Of a DNA stretch of 57,542 bases, positions 9,642 through 17,829 are shown piece after piece. This DNA comes from Clostridiales bacterium (GTDB lineage: Bacteria > Bacillota > DSM-16504 > Desulfitibacterales > JAICDB01), in contig JAICDB010000015.1 of assembly GCA_020063565.1 (NCBI GenBank), forward strand, positions 1 through 57,542, read 5' to 3'. The translations under genes were made by a program, and so were the position numbers. Position 1 is the first letter of the stretch, and every line of letters begins with the position of its first letter. The notes beneath the pieces are model-generated. The model searched no databases. It had not been told where the DNA came from and saw nothing but the letters and a program-made list of their open reading frames with translations.

Positions 9642-10850
9642 CTACCGCCTCCCGTAAGTACGGAATGCCCAGTATACACCAGCAATAACCAGCAATACAA
9701 TGAGTATACCTACTATACCCCAAATAGTAGAAGTTTTTACGGTAACCCTTAACTCTGCATTATCCCTGGTTTCCCGGGTAGAAGCAGTAAGCGATACTAC
9801 ATAATCGCCGGCTATTGCCTTGCTGTCGGCAGTGATTGTTGCCGTAACCTGGCGGCTTTCTCCTGCCTTTAAGGTATCTATGGATTTGGGGTCAAAGGTT
9901 ACAGACCAGTCCTGAGGTTCACGGGAAGAAAAGTTGATATTATTTAGGACCGCACTCCCTGTATTTATCACTTTAAGGTTGACCTTTTTCTCCTTTCCCG
10001 CCACCACATCAGCATTTAACCTGCCGGTTGGCGTAGTAAGTTCCAGATCATAAGTACCGCTAATTATTACCTTAAGCTCTTCGGTAGCTTTACCAGCGGT
10101 ACTAACCGCGTGAATAGGAATTGTATATTCTCCCGCTTCTGCACTGGCAGGGGGTATAACTTTAACGTCCAGTCCCTTTGTTTCTCCAGACTTAACACTG
10201 ATACTGGCAACCTGCTGTTGTTCATAGGAAGGCTTAAACGATACCTGCCAGCCATCAGGAGCCTGGGCACCAAGACTGTAAATTTGCTCGCTGTTGCCAT
10301 TGTTGCTCAAGTCCACTTTAAACTTAAAGGTCGCATCGTTGGGACCCTTGAGCTCCGAATATTCAGCAACAAGCTTATCCTCCCCTGCCCGTGCTTCCGC
10401 AATTTTTACCGTTAACTTCAAACTGTCTTGATAGCCCTCCTCTCCACTAGCAACTACTGTTATTGAATATTCTCCCGGTTCAACTTGATCAGGAATATTT
10501 ACCTTTAAATCCGTAGACGCATAAGAATTGGGTTTTACGTAAACCTTTTGAATTTCCCTGCCGCGTCCTCTCAGAGAAGCAGTCCACTTTTCAGGCGCTG
10601 CTTTCACCTCCAGGCCTACAACTTCACTTGTTGAACCATTATTTTTTATTTGTAAAGGAAAAGTGATGCTTTCTCCCCTCACGGCGCTGATGCCGGGATA
10701 GGTAGTTGATATTTCCAGCCTGCTTTGTGCCTGAGCCTGCTGCAAAGGTAATAACATAATAGCCATTACCAGGATACCAATACTTAACAAGCTGACACTC
10801 TTTTTGGAGGACGCCATCCTAGTCACTTTCATAAAATCCATCTGCATCAT
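9642..10850 (-). CDS. Secreted, membrane-anchored NEW3-domain protein
   Basis: About 400 residues. An N-terminal signal peptide (VSLLSIGILVMAIMLLPLQQAQA) and a single C-terminal membrane anchor (WGIVGILIVLLVIAGVYWAF, then basic RTYGRR) bracket three consecutive beta-sandwich repeats of the NEW3/CARDB type. Repeated hallmarks are a W in the middle (DGWQVSF, QDWSVTF), then a GE-type turn and EAGEYTI/IAGDYVVSL strands. It is therefore an extracytoplasmic protein anchored in the membrane, followed by an ABC-2 exporter, and may be its receptor or scaffold. Several ATG codons follow the AAGGAGGGG site, so the start may be up to nine bases further in. Confidence 0.8.
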   Translation of the reverse strand: MMQMDFMKVTRMASSKKSVSLLSIGILVMAIMLLPLQQAQAQSRLEISTTYPGISAVRGESITFPLQIKNNGSTSEVVGLEVKAAPEKWTASLRGRGREIQKVYVKPNSYASTDLKVNIPDQVEPGEYSITVVASGEEGYQDSLKLTVKIAEARAGEDKLVAEYSELKGPNDATFKFKVDLSNNGNSEQIYSLGAQAPDGWQVSFKPSYEQQQVASISVKSGETKGLDVKVIPPASAEAGEYTIPIHAVSTAGKATEELKVIISGTYDLELTTPTGRLNADVVAGKEKKVNLKVINTGSAVLNNINFSSREPQDWSVTFDPKSIDTLKAGESRQVTATITADSKAIAGDYVVSLTASTRETRDNAELRVTVKTSTIWGIVGILIVLLVIAGVYWAFRTYGRR

Positions 10851-10981
10851 CCCCTCCTTTAAAAATTATATAAACTGCTTTCAGTAAAGCATTCTATACC
10901 TTAAACCTTAAAATAACCTGAAAAAAAGTTAAAAGAAAAATTAAAAATTACGTACAATTTTATTTTTATCTATACTAGAAT

Positions 10982-11010
10982 AGGGAGAACCTCTAGACAA
11001 GGTCCTCCCT
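10982..11010 (-). terminator. Stem-loop downstream of bioY
   Basis: AGGGAGAACC (10982-10991) and GGTCCTCCCT (11001-11010) form a ten-pair stem with one mismatch in the gap between bioY and the NEW3 gene. The T-run is weak on the minus strand. Confidence 0.5.
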
Positions 11011-11057
11011 TTCTGTATTTAGCCCCACAATATTTACATTTATTTCTTAGCCTCTTA

Positions 11058-11627
11058 CTATCTGCAGGTTGTTTCTTCCCGCAAATTGCTCCTGACCCCT
11101 CTCACTATTGCCGGCCCCGTTAAAGTTAGAATGGCAATCTTGATCGCGTCACCCGGCAGATATGACATGCCAATCTTAAAAACTGTTAAAAACGCCAGCT
11201 CTTTTCCAACAAAATGATTTAAAGCAAGATATAAGTACGGTATTCCGAAAAGATAAATAACAGCAAGCGCCGCTGCTGAAGAATACAAAACCTGCAATCT
11301 GGTTGGTATTTTGTCACCAGGCACAATTTTACCCATAACCCAGGCCGCAGCAATAAAACCTACTAAATATCCAAAGGATGGATGAAATACATAACCCGGT
11401 CCCCCGCCTTCTGCAAAAATGGGAATCCCAATCAAACCGATCGTTAGATAAACAATTTGACTGAGAGCGCCTAGCTTGGAACCAAGTATTAACCCCGCCA
11501 TTAATACAAAAAATACCTGAAGCGTAATTGGTACATAGGGTAAGGGAATCTTAATAAAAGCCCCTACGGCAGTTAGTGCGGCAAATAATCCCACCAAAAC
11601 AATATCTCGCGTTTGCAATTCTTTCAC
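11058..11627 (-). CDS. bioY: Biotin transporter BioY (ECF S component)
   Basis: Substrate-binding membrane subunit of the energy-coupling-factor biotin importer. 189 residues, about six helices. Conserved BioY segments are visible: FAALTAVGAFIKIPLPYVPITLQVFFVLMAGL at the N-terminus, GGPGYVFHPSFGYLVGFIAAAW in the middle, and the C-terminal YLPGDAIKIAIL. GTG start at 11627 after AGAAAGGGG. The BirA-type operator just upstream and the birA gene behind it show biotin control. No biotin synthesis genes are in the window, so the cell may rely on uptake. Confidence 0.95.
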   Translation of the reverse strand: MKELQTRDIVLVGLFAALTAVGAFIKIPLPYVPITLQVFFVLMAGLILGSKLGALSQIVYLTIGLIGIPIFAEGGGPGYVFHPSFGYLVGFIAAAWVMGKIVPGDKIPTRLQVLYSSAAALAVIYLFGIPYLYLALNHFVGKELAFLTVFKIGMSYLPGDAIKIAILTLTGPAIVRGVRSNLREETTCR

Positions 11628-11647
11628 TTTTACTACCCCTTTCTCTT

Positions 11648-11678
11648 TTGTTAACCATTTAAGATTAAACGGTTAACC
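11648..11678 (-). promoter_or_regulatory. BirA operator upstream of bioY
   Basis: TTGTTAACC (11648-11656), 14 bases, then GGTTAACC (11671-11678) is the dyad recognised by BirA in Firmicutes. It lies 21 bases before the bioY start. A second copy controls birA itself. Confidence 0.8.
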
Positions 11679-11699
11679 ATCATTTTAAAAAAATTGTTC

Positions 11700-12659
11700 T
11701 TACCCCTGGAGGGTAACTTCACCTGAATAAAATGTTTTGGAATTTCCATTTTCATCTTTAACAATGAGTCCGCCATTTTTATCAATATTAACAGCTAAAC
11801 CTGAATATACCTCATTGCCACTTCTTACCTGCACATGATTATTTAAAGTTATATTATGTTGCTTCCAAGTCTCAAGGATTTTTCCAACACCCTCGTTCAG
11901 GAAAATTTCGTATTGCTCTTCCAGGTTTTTCAGAAATGAACACAGTAATTCTACTCTGTCTAAATTTTGACCGGTATATATTTTTAGGGAAGATACCTTA
12001 TCCTTTAATTCAGGAGGATACATCTCCTTTTCGGTATTGACATTCATACCTATCCCAAGTACTAAATAATGTACTCCATCCATTTCAGCTTTTAATTCCG
12101 TAAGGATACCGCAAACCTTTTTACCATTGAGCAAGATATCGTTAGGCCATTTAATCCGGGCAGGTATGTTGTATTGACGCAGTGTTTTAGCTACCGCACA
12201 CGCAGCAACAAGTGTTATATTATGAGCTTTAGCGGGGGGTATATTGGGGCGTAAAATCACACTCATCCAGATTCCCCCGGCAGGGGATTCCCATGTTCTG
12301 CCCAGCCTGCCCCTTCCCTGTAATTGTTTTTCAGCCAAAACCACAGTTCCTTCAGGTGCACCGGCCTCTGCTATCTCTTTGGCCTTATTGTTGGTAGAAG
12401 TAATAGCTTCATGATGGTAGATCTTGTTTCCCATAAAGCGGGTATTCAATTTTTCGAAAATCAGAACCGGGTCGAGCAGGTCGGGAATGCCTTCAAGCTT
12501 ATATCCTTTGCGCGGCATACTCTTAATATCATAGCCCTGTTCTTTGAGGGATTGAACATGCTTCCAAACTGCCGTGCGGCTGATACCTAACCTTTTGCTC
12601 AAGTCTTCACCGGAAATGTAATCGGCGCCTTTTAAAAATTTTAATATTGTATCTTTCAT
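11700..12659 (-). CDS. birA: Bifunctional biotin-protein ligase / biotin repressor
   Basis: Attaches biotin to carboxylase carrier domains and represses biotin genes when biotinyl-AMP is abundant. 319 residues. A winged HTH is at residues 1-60 (DYISGEDLSKRLGISRTAVWKHVQSLKEQGYDI). The ligase domain carries TSTNNKAKEIAEAGAPEGTVV, the GRGRLGRTW biotin-adenylate loop, and KWPNDILLNGKKVCGIL. The C-terminal SH3-like domain closes the protein. The ATG at 12659 begins the HTH and has a GAGGG site. The group II (HTH-containing) form fits the two operators seen here. Confidence 0.95.
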   Translation of the reverse strand: MKDTILKFLKGADYISGEDLSKRLGISRTAVWKHVQSLKEQGYDIKSMPRKGYKLEGIPDLLDPVLIFEKLNTRFMGNKIYHHEAITSTNNKAKEIAEAGAPEGTVVLAEKQLQGRGRLGRTWESPAGGIWMSVILRPNIPPAKAHNITLVAACAVAKTLRQYNIPARIKWPNDILLNGKKVCGILTELKAEMDGVHYLVLGIGMNVNTEKEMYPPELKDKVSSLKIYTGQNLDRVELLCSFLKNLEEQYEIFLNEGVGKILETWKQHNITLNNHVQVRSGNEVYSGLAVNIDKNGGLIVKDENGNSKTFYSGEVTLQG

Positions 12660-12697
12660 AATATGTTTCCCTCTTGGTACCAAGTTTCTTTTAGATA

Positions 12698-12750
12698 ACT
12701 ATACAAAATTATCTTTATTTAGTCAACCTTTTTTGATTTAGGGTTAACAA
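12698..12750 (-). promoter_or_regulatory. birA promoter with overlapping BirA operator
   Basis: On the minus strand, TTGACT (12721-12726) and TATAGT (12698-12703) are 17 bases apart. The dyad TTGTTAACC (12742-12750), 13 bases, GGTTGAC (12722-12728) overlaps the -35 box, so BirA bound there would block its own transcription. Confidence 0.75.
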
Positions 12751-12827
12751 TTAGCTTTGCAAATTTTTATTTGCAATTAATGGAATTAATGCATTGTATA
12801 AGTTATAATTTAATTGAGGTGTTTTAT

Positions 12828-13115
12828 ATGAATTTAAATACAATTAAAAAGAAAGCTATACCAGTATTAAAACAATATGGTATTCAAAAGGCAGCTGTTT
12901 TCGGCTCTTATGCAAGAAATGAACAAAATGAAAAAAGCGATATCGATATATTAATTGAGTATTCACCTGGTACAAAAAAATCTCTTTTCTTACGTCTAAA
13001 ACTAAAAAATGATTTAGAGGAAGTTTTAGAGACAAGTGTTGATGTAGTTACTGCAAAGGCTCTATCACCTTTTATAAAAGATAATATTTTAAAAGAAAAG
13101 AGGGATATTCTTTGA
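12828..13115 (+). CDS. mntA: MntA-type nucleotidyltransferase antitoxin
   Basis: 95 residues. The minimal nucleotidyltransferase motif [17 protein letters not shown] (GSX10DXD) is complete near residue 25-41. Such proteins neutralise HepT by adding AMP to a tyrosine. The start at 12828 is chosen because a GAGGT site precedes it; an upstream ATG would give a 19-residue non-homologous tail. The stop codon overlaps the next gene by four bases. This and its partner are among the few plus-strand genes here, and they are notably AT-rich, which hints at horizontal gain. Confidence 0.88.
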   Translation: MNLNTIKKKAIPVLKQYGIQKAAVFGSYARNEQNEKSDIDILIEYSPGTKKSLFLRLKLKNDLEEVLETSVDVVTAKALSPFIKDNILKEKRDIL

Positions 13116-13444
13116 AAAAAGATGATATTGTATATTTAAAACATATTTTAGAAAGTATTAATTTCATAGAGGAGTATATAAAGAATATCGGTATAGAAGA
13201 ATTTTTAGAATCAACTCTAATTCAAGATGCTATAATAAGACGCTTTGAAATAATTGGAGAAGCTACAAAAAATATATCACAAAATACACGCAATAAACAT
13301 CCTGAAGTACCATGGAAGCTTATGGCTGGTATGCGGGATATTTTAATTCATGAATACTTTGGTGTAGATTTGGAAGAAATTTGGTATACTTGTCAAAATG
13401 ATTTGCTAGAATTAAAACAGCAGATTTTGAAAATTGTCAAGTAG
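13112..13444 (+). CDS. hepT: HepT-type HEPN toxin
   Basis: 110 residues, all-helical HEPN domain. The catalytic RX4-6H motif is present as RDILIHEY, with the following tyrosine that MntA-type partners modify. The middle contains [16 protein letters not shown], typical of the DUF86 family. TTG start overlapping the antitoxin stop by four bases, so the two are translated together. HepT is an RNase that arrests growth when freed. It converges on the amidohydrolase gene, whose stop codon lies two bases away. Confidence 0.88.
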   Translation: MKKDDIVYLKHILESINFIEEYIKNIGIEEFLESTLIQDAIIRRFEIIGEATKNISQNTRNKHPEVPWKLMAGMRDILIHEYFGVDLEEIWYTCQNDLLELKQQILKIVK

Positions 13445-13446
13445 TT

Positions 13447-14820
13447 TTAACCTTTTCTATGCTTCAGCACCTGCCCTGCAAGCACCCCGGTAACCTGCCC
13501 GTCTTTTACGGCCTGCTTACCGTTTACAAAAACATGCTTTATGCCTTCCGAATAGTGGTTTGGAGAGTATCTTTCCGCCTTATCGATAATTTGCTCAAAA
13601 TCAAAGACAGCTATATCTGCAATATTGCCTTCTTGAAGAAGTCCCCTGTCATGCAGTCCCAACCGGCGGGCAGGCTGAGATGTCATTTTCTTGATACACT
13701 CTGCCAGGGAGATGACTTCTTTCTCCCTCACATAACGACCCAAAATGCGCGGGTGATTGCCATAAGCCCTGGGGTGAGAAGCGCTGCCGTTTGTTTTCAG
13801 GCCGGAATCACTTCCAACCATAACAAGCGGGTGTTTTAAGGCGGTTATCATATCATCCTCGCTGATGGAGCTTCTACCTTGACCCACATCAAGACTGGAA
13901 AATTCATAGCCATAAACATCTGCTGTGATATCCAGTCCTTTCACATATGCTTCCTCTACAAGCTCTAAAACCCTGGACATTTTGCCCCAGTTACGTCTTT
14001 GGGCAGTCTTAATGTGGGAATACTCCACGGGAACTCCGGCTTCAAAGCCTATTTTGATAGCTTCCTCAACTGATGGAATCACATAATCCTCCTCGTTCCG
14101 AATATGGGTTGAATAAAAACCGCCATAATCCGCAACTACTTTGCAGAGCTCTATTACTTCTTCTGTAGTGGTATAAATTTGCGGCCAGTACTGTAAGCCT
14201 ACAGACAACCCAAATGCCCCTTCCTCCATTGCCTCGGCTACCAATTCCTTCATGGCTTCCAGTTCTTTTTTCGTTAGAATATCTTTAGTTCCCGCTACAT
14301 TCATGCGAATGGTTTTTAATCCCGCTAAAAGTCCTATATTTATACCAATTGCACCTAAACCATCAAAATATTTTCCTATGGAGTCCTCTGAAGTACCGCA
14401 GTTTCCTCCGATATGGGTAGTAACCCCCTGCAACAGCATCATTTCTGCCCTTCCGTTCTGTGCAAGGTATCTTTCAGTGTGTGTATGTAAATCGATAAAA
14501 CCCGGGGCTACAGTTAAGCCTTCTATATCAATAATTTCCCCGCCCTGTCCTGGTACGAAATGTCCTATTCCGACAATTTTATTTTCCTTAATTGCTATAT
14601 TTCCCTGATAGGGTTCTGAACCTGTTCCATCAACAATTGTTCCACCCGTAAGGAGATAGTCATAATCTACCGGTTTAACTTCCAGGACAGGCGGCTGAAA
14701 TTTTTCCTGACCCGGCATTTTGTCTTCTTCCAGAGCATATGTACTGGCACATCCGCTTAAACCTAATAGCGAAAGGGCTGCCAGGCCCTTTAAAAAGCTT
14801 CTTCGCGAGATATATTTCAT
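13447..14820 (-). CDS. Exported amidohydrolase, D-aminoacylase family, Tat lipoprotein
   Basis: 457 residues. The N-terminus has a twin-arginine signal (SRRSFLKG) followed by a lipobox ending LSGC, so the product is probably exported folded and lipid-anchored. The amidohydrolase barrel begins with the metal-binding DLHTH (about residue 110) and includes VTTHIGGNCGTSED, EYSHIK, VMVGSDSG and the late RRLGLHDRGLLQEGNIADIAVFD. This resembles N-acyl-D-amino-acid deacylases, although the usual acidic residue pattern after HTH differs (HTHTE). It may release acyl groups from D-amino-acid derivatives, for example from wall debris, but the substrate is not provable here. A hairpin covers its ribosome site. 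Confidence 0.8.
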   Translation of the reverse strand: MKYISRRSFLKGLAALSLLGLSGCASTYALEEDKMPGQEKFQPPVLEVKPVDYDYLLTGGTIVDGTGSEPYQGNIAIKENKIVGIGHFVPGQGGEIIDIEGLTVAPGFIDLHTHTERYLAQNGRAEMMLLQGVTTHIGGNCGTSEDSIGKYFDGLGAIGINIGLLAGLKTIRMNVAGTKDILTKKELEAMKELVAEAMEEGAFGLSVGLQYWPQIYTTTEEVIELCKVVADYGGFYSTHIRNEEDYVIPSVEEAIKIGFEAGVPVEYSHIKTAQRRNWGKMSRVLELVEEAYVKGLDITADVYGYEFSSLDVGQGRSSISEDDMITALKHPLVMVGSDSGLKTNGSASHPRAYGNHPRILGRYVREKEVISLAECIKKMTSQPARRLGLHDRGLLQEGNIADIAVFDFEQIIDKAERYSPNHYSEGIKHVFVNGKQAVKDGQVTGVLAGQVLKHRKG

Positions 14821-14827
14821 AAAAAAT

Positions 14828-14856
14828 GCTCCTAACCAAATATTCTAGTTAGGAAC
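14828..14856 (-). promoter_or_regulatory. Hairpin enclosing the ribosome site of the amidohydrolase gene
   Basis: On the minus strand, GTTCCTAAC pairs with GTTAGGAGC across an 11-base loop, followed by C, A and six T, then the ATG at 14820. The AGGAG in the 3' arm is the only ribosome site, so a folded hairpin would block translation. The same stem plus T-run can also act as a weak terminator for folK. Confidence 0.55.
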
Positions 14857-14960
14857 ATTTTTCGACACATCTAAACATAATTCCTGCAAAAATACAGTAT
14901 TTCATGCTATTGAAGCAGTAAACGCTTATAGCAGTGAGTCAAGAGAAGCGTCTCCCCGAC

Positions 14961-15452
14961 TCAGAATTTGTACTTCACAATTCCTTCTACATCTTCTTTC
15001 AAATCCTCCAGCACACTTTTTATATTTCTGCCGCTTGGCAATACCATATTGGGATTTAATTCAGCTAGCGGGACCAGCACGAAAGCCCTTTTTTCCAAGT
15101 ACGGATGGGGAATTGTTAGGTCAGGCTCGGAAATTTTTAGATTGTCATATAAAAGTATGTCAATATCCAGCGTCCTTGGCCCCCATCTTTTTATTCTCAC
15201 CCTGTCAAACTTTTTCTCAACGTCTTGAATAAATCTTAGTAGCTCTGGAGGAGTTAAACTTGTCTCTATTTCAACCACACCATTTAAAAATTTTGGCTGG
15301 TCTTGAACGCCAAAGGGTTCGGTTTCATAGTAACTTGAAACATTAGTTACCGTAATGTCGGGATTTTTTCTTAAGCTTTCCACTGCCCCGTTTAAGTAGT
15401 ACTCCTTATTGCCCATGTTGGACCCTATGCTCAGGTAACAGTTTGGATTCAC
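14961..15452 (-). CDS. folK: 6-hydroxymethyl-7,8-dihydropterin pyrophosphokinase
   Basis: Transfers pyrophosphate from ATP to the pterin in folate synthesis. 163 residues. Motifs YLSIGSNMGNKEYYL, YETEPFGVQDQPKFLNGV and the signature RWGPRTLDIDILLYD, then IPHPYLEKRAFVLVPLAEL, are all present. GTG at 15452 follows AGGGGG with good spacing. The reading frame starts inside folB (47-bp overlap), a tight coupling. An imperfect TGAGTC/GACTCA hairpin at 14935-14963 lies at the stop codon. Confidence 0.95.
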   Translation of the reverse strand: MNPNCYLSIGSNMGNKEYYLNGAVESLRKNPDITVTNVSSYYETEPFGVQDQPKFLNGVVEIETSLTPPELLRFIQDVEKKFDRVRIKRWGPRTLDIDILLYDNLKISEPDLTIPHPYLEKRAFVLVPLAELNPNMVLPSGRNIKSVLEDLKEDVEGIVKYKF

Positions 15453-15810
15453 AGTCACACCCCCTGGAAATTTCCACTGCCATATAATCAAATTTACCTG
15501 CAATTGGCGCCTGCGGTTTTTTGATCCTCACCATAACTTCATGGACTCTATTTTGCTCCAGTACCACCTTAGCCAGCTTTTCTGCAAGCGCTTCCAGGAG
15601 ATTATACCTCTCATTTTCTACAATATCCCTAATTTTTTCGTATAGCTCTCCGTAATTTATTGTTTTTTCCAAATTATCATCTTGCCCTGCTTCTTTAGTG
15701 TTAGTATAAATTTCAATGTCAACTATAAATTTTTGTCCCCTTATTTGTTCTTCCTCGAAAACACCGTGGTACCCGGTAAATTCCATACCACACATGATGA
15801 TTTTATCCAT
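15406..15810 (-). CDS. folB: Dihydroneopterin aldolase
   Basis: Cleaves dihydroneopterin to hydroxymethyl-dihydropterin. About 134 residues from the ATG at 15810, which has an AGGTG site. MEFTGYHGVFEEEQIRGQKFIVDIEI with the catalytic-site GYHGV, TINYGELYEKI, and RYNLLEALAEKLA are classical FolB segments. The last 15 residues, encoded in the overlap with folK, go beyond the usual end of about 120, so the C-terminal tail is a by-product of the gene overlap. Confidence 0.94.
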   Translation of the reverse strand: MDKIIMCGMEFTGYHGVFEEEQIRGQKFIVDIEIYTNTKEAGQDDNLEKTINYGELYEKIRDIVENERYNLLEALAEKLAKVVLEQNRVHEVMVRIKKPQAPIAGKFDYMAVEISRGCDCESKLLPEHRVQHGQ

Positions 15811-15814
15811 AATG

Positions 15815-16996
15815 TCACCTTCTAACCATGGCATCCGTCATCCGAACAACCCTTACTATTTCTTCAACATCATGAACCCTTACAATGTCAACACCCTTGG
15901 CAATACCTAAAGTTACGGTAGCAGCCGTACCTTCCAACCTTTCATTAACAGGAAGATTTAACGTGTTCCCTATCAGTGATTTTCTTGAGGTACCAAGTAG
16001 TATGGGCCTTCCAAGGCAGCAGAATTCATCGAGTCTAGCCATTACTTCCAGATTCTGTTCCGTATCCTTTCCAAAGCCGATACCCGGATCAATTATTATT
16101 TTATCTTCCGGCAGACCCGCTTTTACTGCTATATTAATACTTTTTCTTAAAAATTTTATAATATCTCCCATCAAATCTTTATATTCCGTTCCTTCCTGGT
16201 TATGCATCAAGATAGCCGGTGCACCGTACTGGCTCACTACTGCAGCTATTTCCGGGTCCTTTTGAAAACCCCAGACATCATTGATAATATGAGCGCCTGC
16301 CTTTAATGCCATTTCTGCGGTCTTTGCCTTATATGTATCTACTGAGATGGGTACATTGATTTCCTTAACCAGTTCTCTAATTATCGGTTGTAATCTCTCA
16401 ATTTCCTCTTCGGCTGACACAGGTGTATGTCCGGGTCTGGTTGACTCGGCTCCTATGTCAATAATATCCGCTCCCTGCTCAACCATTTCTTTAGCCCTTT
16501 TTATGGCAATGTCGGGGTCATTAAATTTTCCTCCGTCAGAAAAGGAATCGGGAGTTACGTTAAGAATCCCCATAACAAGCGTTCTTTCTCCAAAGGACAA
16601 GGAATAATTCCCACAGGGTATTTCATATGGTTCTTTATATTCACAATTGTTCAGAACCGTATTAATATCTTCTGCCAGTTTAGGAAGTTTAAATGGTTGC
16701 ATATGTAATTTCTTAACAAGATTTTTGTATTGCTTAAGGGTACCCATTAAAAGAACATTGCTTTCTTCCACTTCATGGGAGACTACACCCCTGGCCACTG
16801 CAGCATCTCCGCCAACTGCAAGCATTTCCTGTTTCAAAATAAGTGCAATTTTCACAGGCACATCTTCCAAAAATAACAGTCTATGTACGGCTTTTGGGGC
16901 CATTAGGTTGATTCCCGCGGCATCGGTCCCAACTCGCTGAATTATGTATTTGGCCTCTCTGGAATTACGTACTTTAATTTCCCTTAGGTTATACAT
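15815..16996 (-). CDS. folP: Dihydropteroate synthase with N-terminal extension
   Basis: Joins the pterin pyrophosphate to p-aminobenzoate. 393 residues. The DHPS barrel occupies about residues 125-393: MGILNVTPDSFSDGG, DIIDIGAESTRPG, ISVDTYKAKTAEMALKAGAHIINDVWG, IIIDPGIGFGKDTEQN and LLGTSRKSLIG. The first 120 residues (VKVRNSREAKYIIQRVGTD type) are an additional domain seen in several Clostridia and of unknown role. The ATG at 16996 follows AAGGGGTG. Four bases separate it from folB. No folE or pab genes are in the window. Confidence 0.94.
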   Translation of the reverse strand: MYNLREIKVRNSREAKYIIQRVGTDAAGINLMAPKAVHRLLFLEDVPVKIALILKQEMLAVGGDAAVARGVVSHEVEESNVLLMGTLKQYKNLVKKLHMQPFKLPKLAEDINTVLNNCEYKEPYEIPCGNYSLSFGERTLVMGILNVTPDSFSDGGKFNDPDIAIKRAKEMVEQGADIIDIGAESTRPGHTPVSAEEEIERLQPIIRELVKEINVPISVDTYKAKTAEMALKAGAHIINDVWGFQKDPEIAAVVSQYGAPAILMHNQEGTEYKDLMGDIIKFLRKSINIAVKAGLPEDKIIIDPGIGFGKDTEQNLEVMARLDEFCCLGRPILLGTSRKSLIGNTLNLPVNERLEGTAATVTLGIAKGVDIVRVHDVEEIVRVVRMTDAMVRR

Positions 16997-17016
16997 ATGA
17001 TTTACACCCCTTCCGG

Positions 17017-17529
17017 TTAGTATTTTAAGTCTTGGAATTCCTTCGCTAAATCCTTTTTGCGGCACTCATCTATAACACTACATCCATAGCAGGGCCTGGA
17101 CAATTTATCGGCTTTGTATAACCTTTCTCCTAGATATGTAGGGTTTTCCGGCAGCCTGCGATGTTCTCGGATTGCAGTAGTTATCAGTTCAATTTCTCCA
17201 GGTGAAAAGTGAGCTTTCGAAAGCATATCACCTGCGATTTCTGCCCCTTTTACAGCATGATCCGCACCTGTCTGATATTGCTCGAGCCTTCCAATATCAT
17301 GCAGCATACCGGCGGCATAGATAACTTCCTTTGTAAAAATTGAGCGTTTTCCGTCTGAATAGGCAGCTTTCATTATATCTTCTAAAATCAATATGTAACA
17401 GATTCTCGCTGTATCAACAAAATGTTGCATTGTGTGCCGGCAAAATTCCCTATCTTTTTCATATTCTGTAATTTCAGCGACAATATTCTTATATATCGCA
17501 GATTGTAAGATGATATTAAGCCTTTCCAA
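17017..17529 (-). CDS. HD-domain phosphohydrolase
   Basis: 170 residues. Metal ligands of the HD fold are visible: HFVDTARICYILILEDIMKAA, then MLHDIGRLEQY, and HAVKGAEIA and REHRRLPEN further on. The C-terminus is cysteine-rich (PCYGCSVIDECRKKDL). It starts with TTG at 17529 after GGGGTG and leads the fol operon. In other Clostridia an HD protein stands before folP. A role in removing phosphates from a folate precursor is conceivable but not shown. Confidence 0.8.
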   Translation of the reverse strand: MERLNIILQSAIYKNIVAEITEYEKDREFCRHTMQHFVDTARICYILILEDIMKAAYSDGKRSIFTKEVIYAAGMLHDIGRLEQYQTGADHAVKGAEIAGDMLSKAHFSPGEIELITTAIREHRRLPENPTYLGERLYKADKLSRPCYGCSVIDECRKKDLAKEFQDLKY

Positions 17530-17635
17530 TCTATCACCCCATAAAAGTATTATACCCTGCAAATTTAAGGGGAGCAAATCTTCAGCCTGTAATTTGTCAA
17601 AGGAAATTCAAAATTTTTGTCTAAAGATATGTTTA

Positions 17636-17710
17636 GGTTACTATGTCGCAACCAGAGAGACTAACCAAATAGGTTAGGTTAATTCTGGAGAACTAGTGCT
17701 CTCCTTTTTT
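17636..17710 (+). other. Plus-strand run of three hairpins ending in a T-run (possible orphan attenuator or small RNA)
   Basis: Read on the plus strand: GGTT/AACC (17636-17653), then CCAGA (17652-17656) with TCTGG (17684-17688) enclosing CTAACC/GGTTAG, then GGAGA (17687-17691) with TCTCC (17700-17704) and six T. The second and third stems share bases and exclude each other, like an attenuator. No plus-strand gene follows and no convincing promoter precedes it. Confidence 0.3.
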
Positions 17711-17722
17711 ATTTTAAAGTGT

Positions 17723-17816
17723 GTGTTCGAAAAGGAGCACGAGAGACACGAGAAGTTCAAGGCGGCGAAGGCTCTGAGCAGCGGAGCGTACATTGAAGTA
17801 CGTGAGCAGCGCGAGG
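17723..17816. repeat. Interspersed repeat, copy B (left arm and centre)
   Basis: The 49-bp arm at 17723-17771 begins GTGTTCGAAAAGGAGCACG and ends GGCGGCGAAGG. It is identical to copy C at 33495-33543 (opposite strand) and one base different from copy A. The centre continues with GAGCAGCGGAGC, a GTAC-ATTGAA-GTAC hairpin and GTGAGCAGCGC, then diverges. It lies between the HD gene and fhs, both read leftwards. Confidence 0.8.
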
Positions 17817-17829
17817 TGTCGTAAAATAA

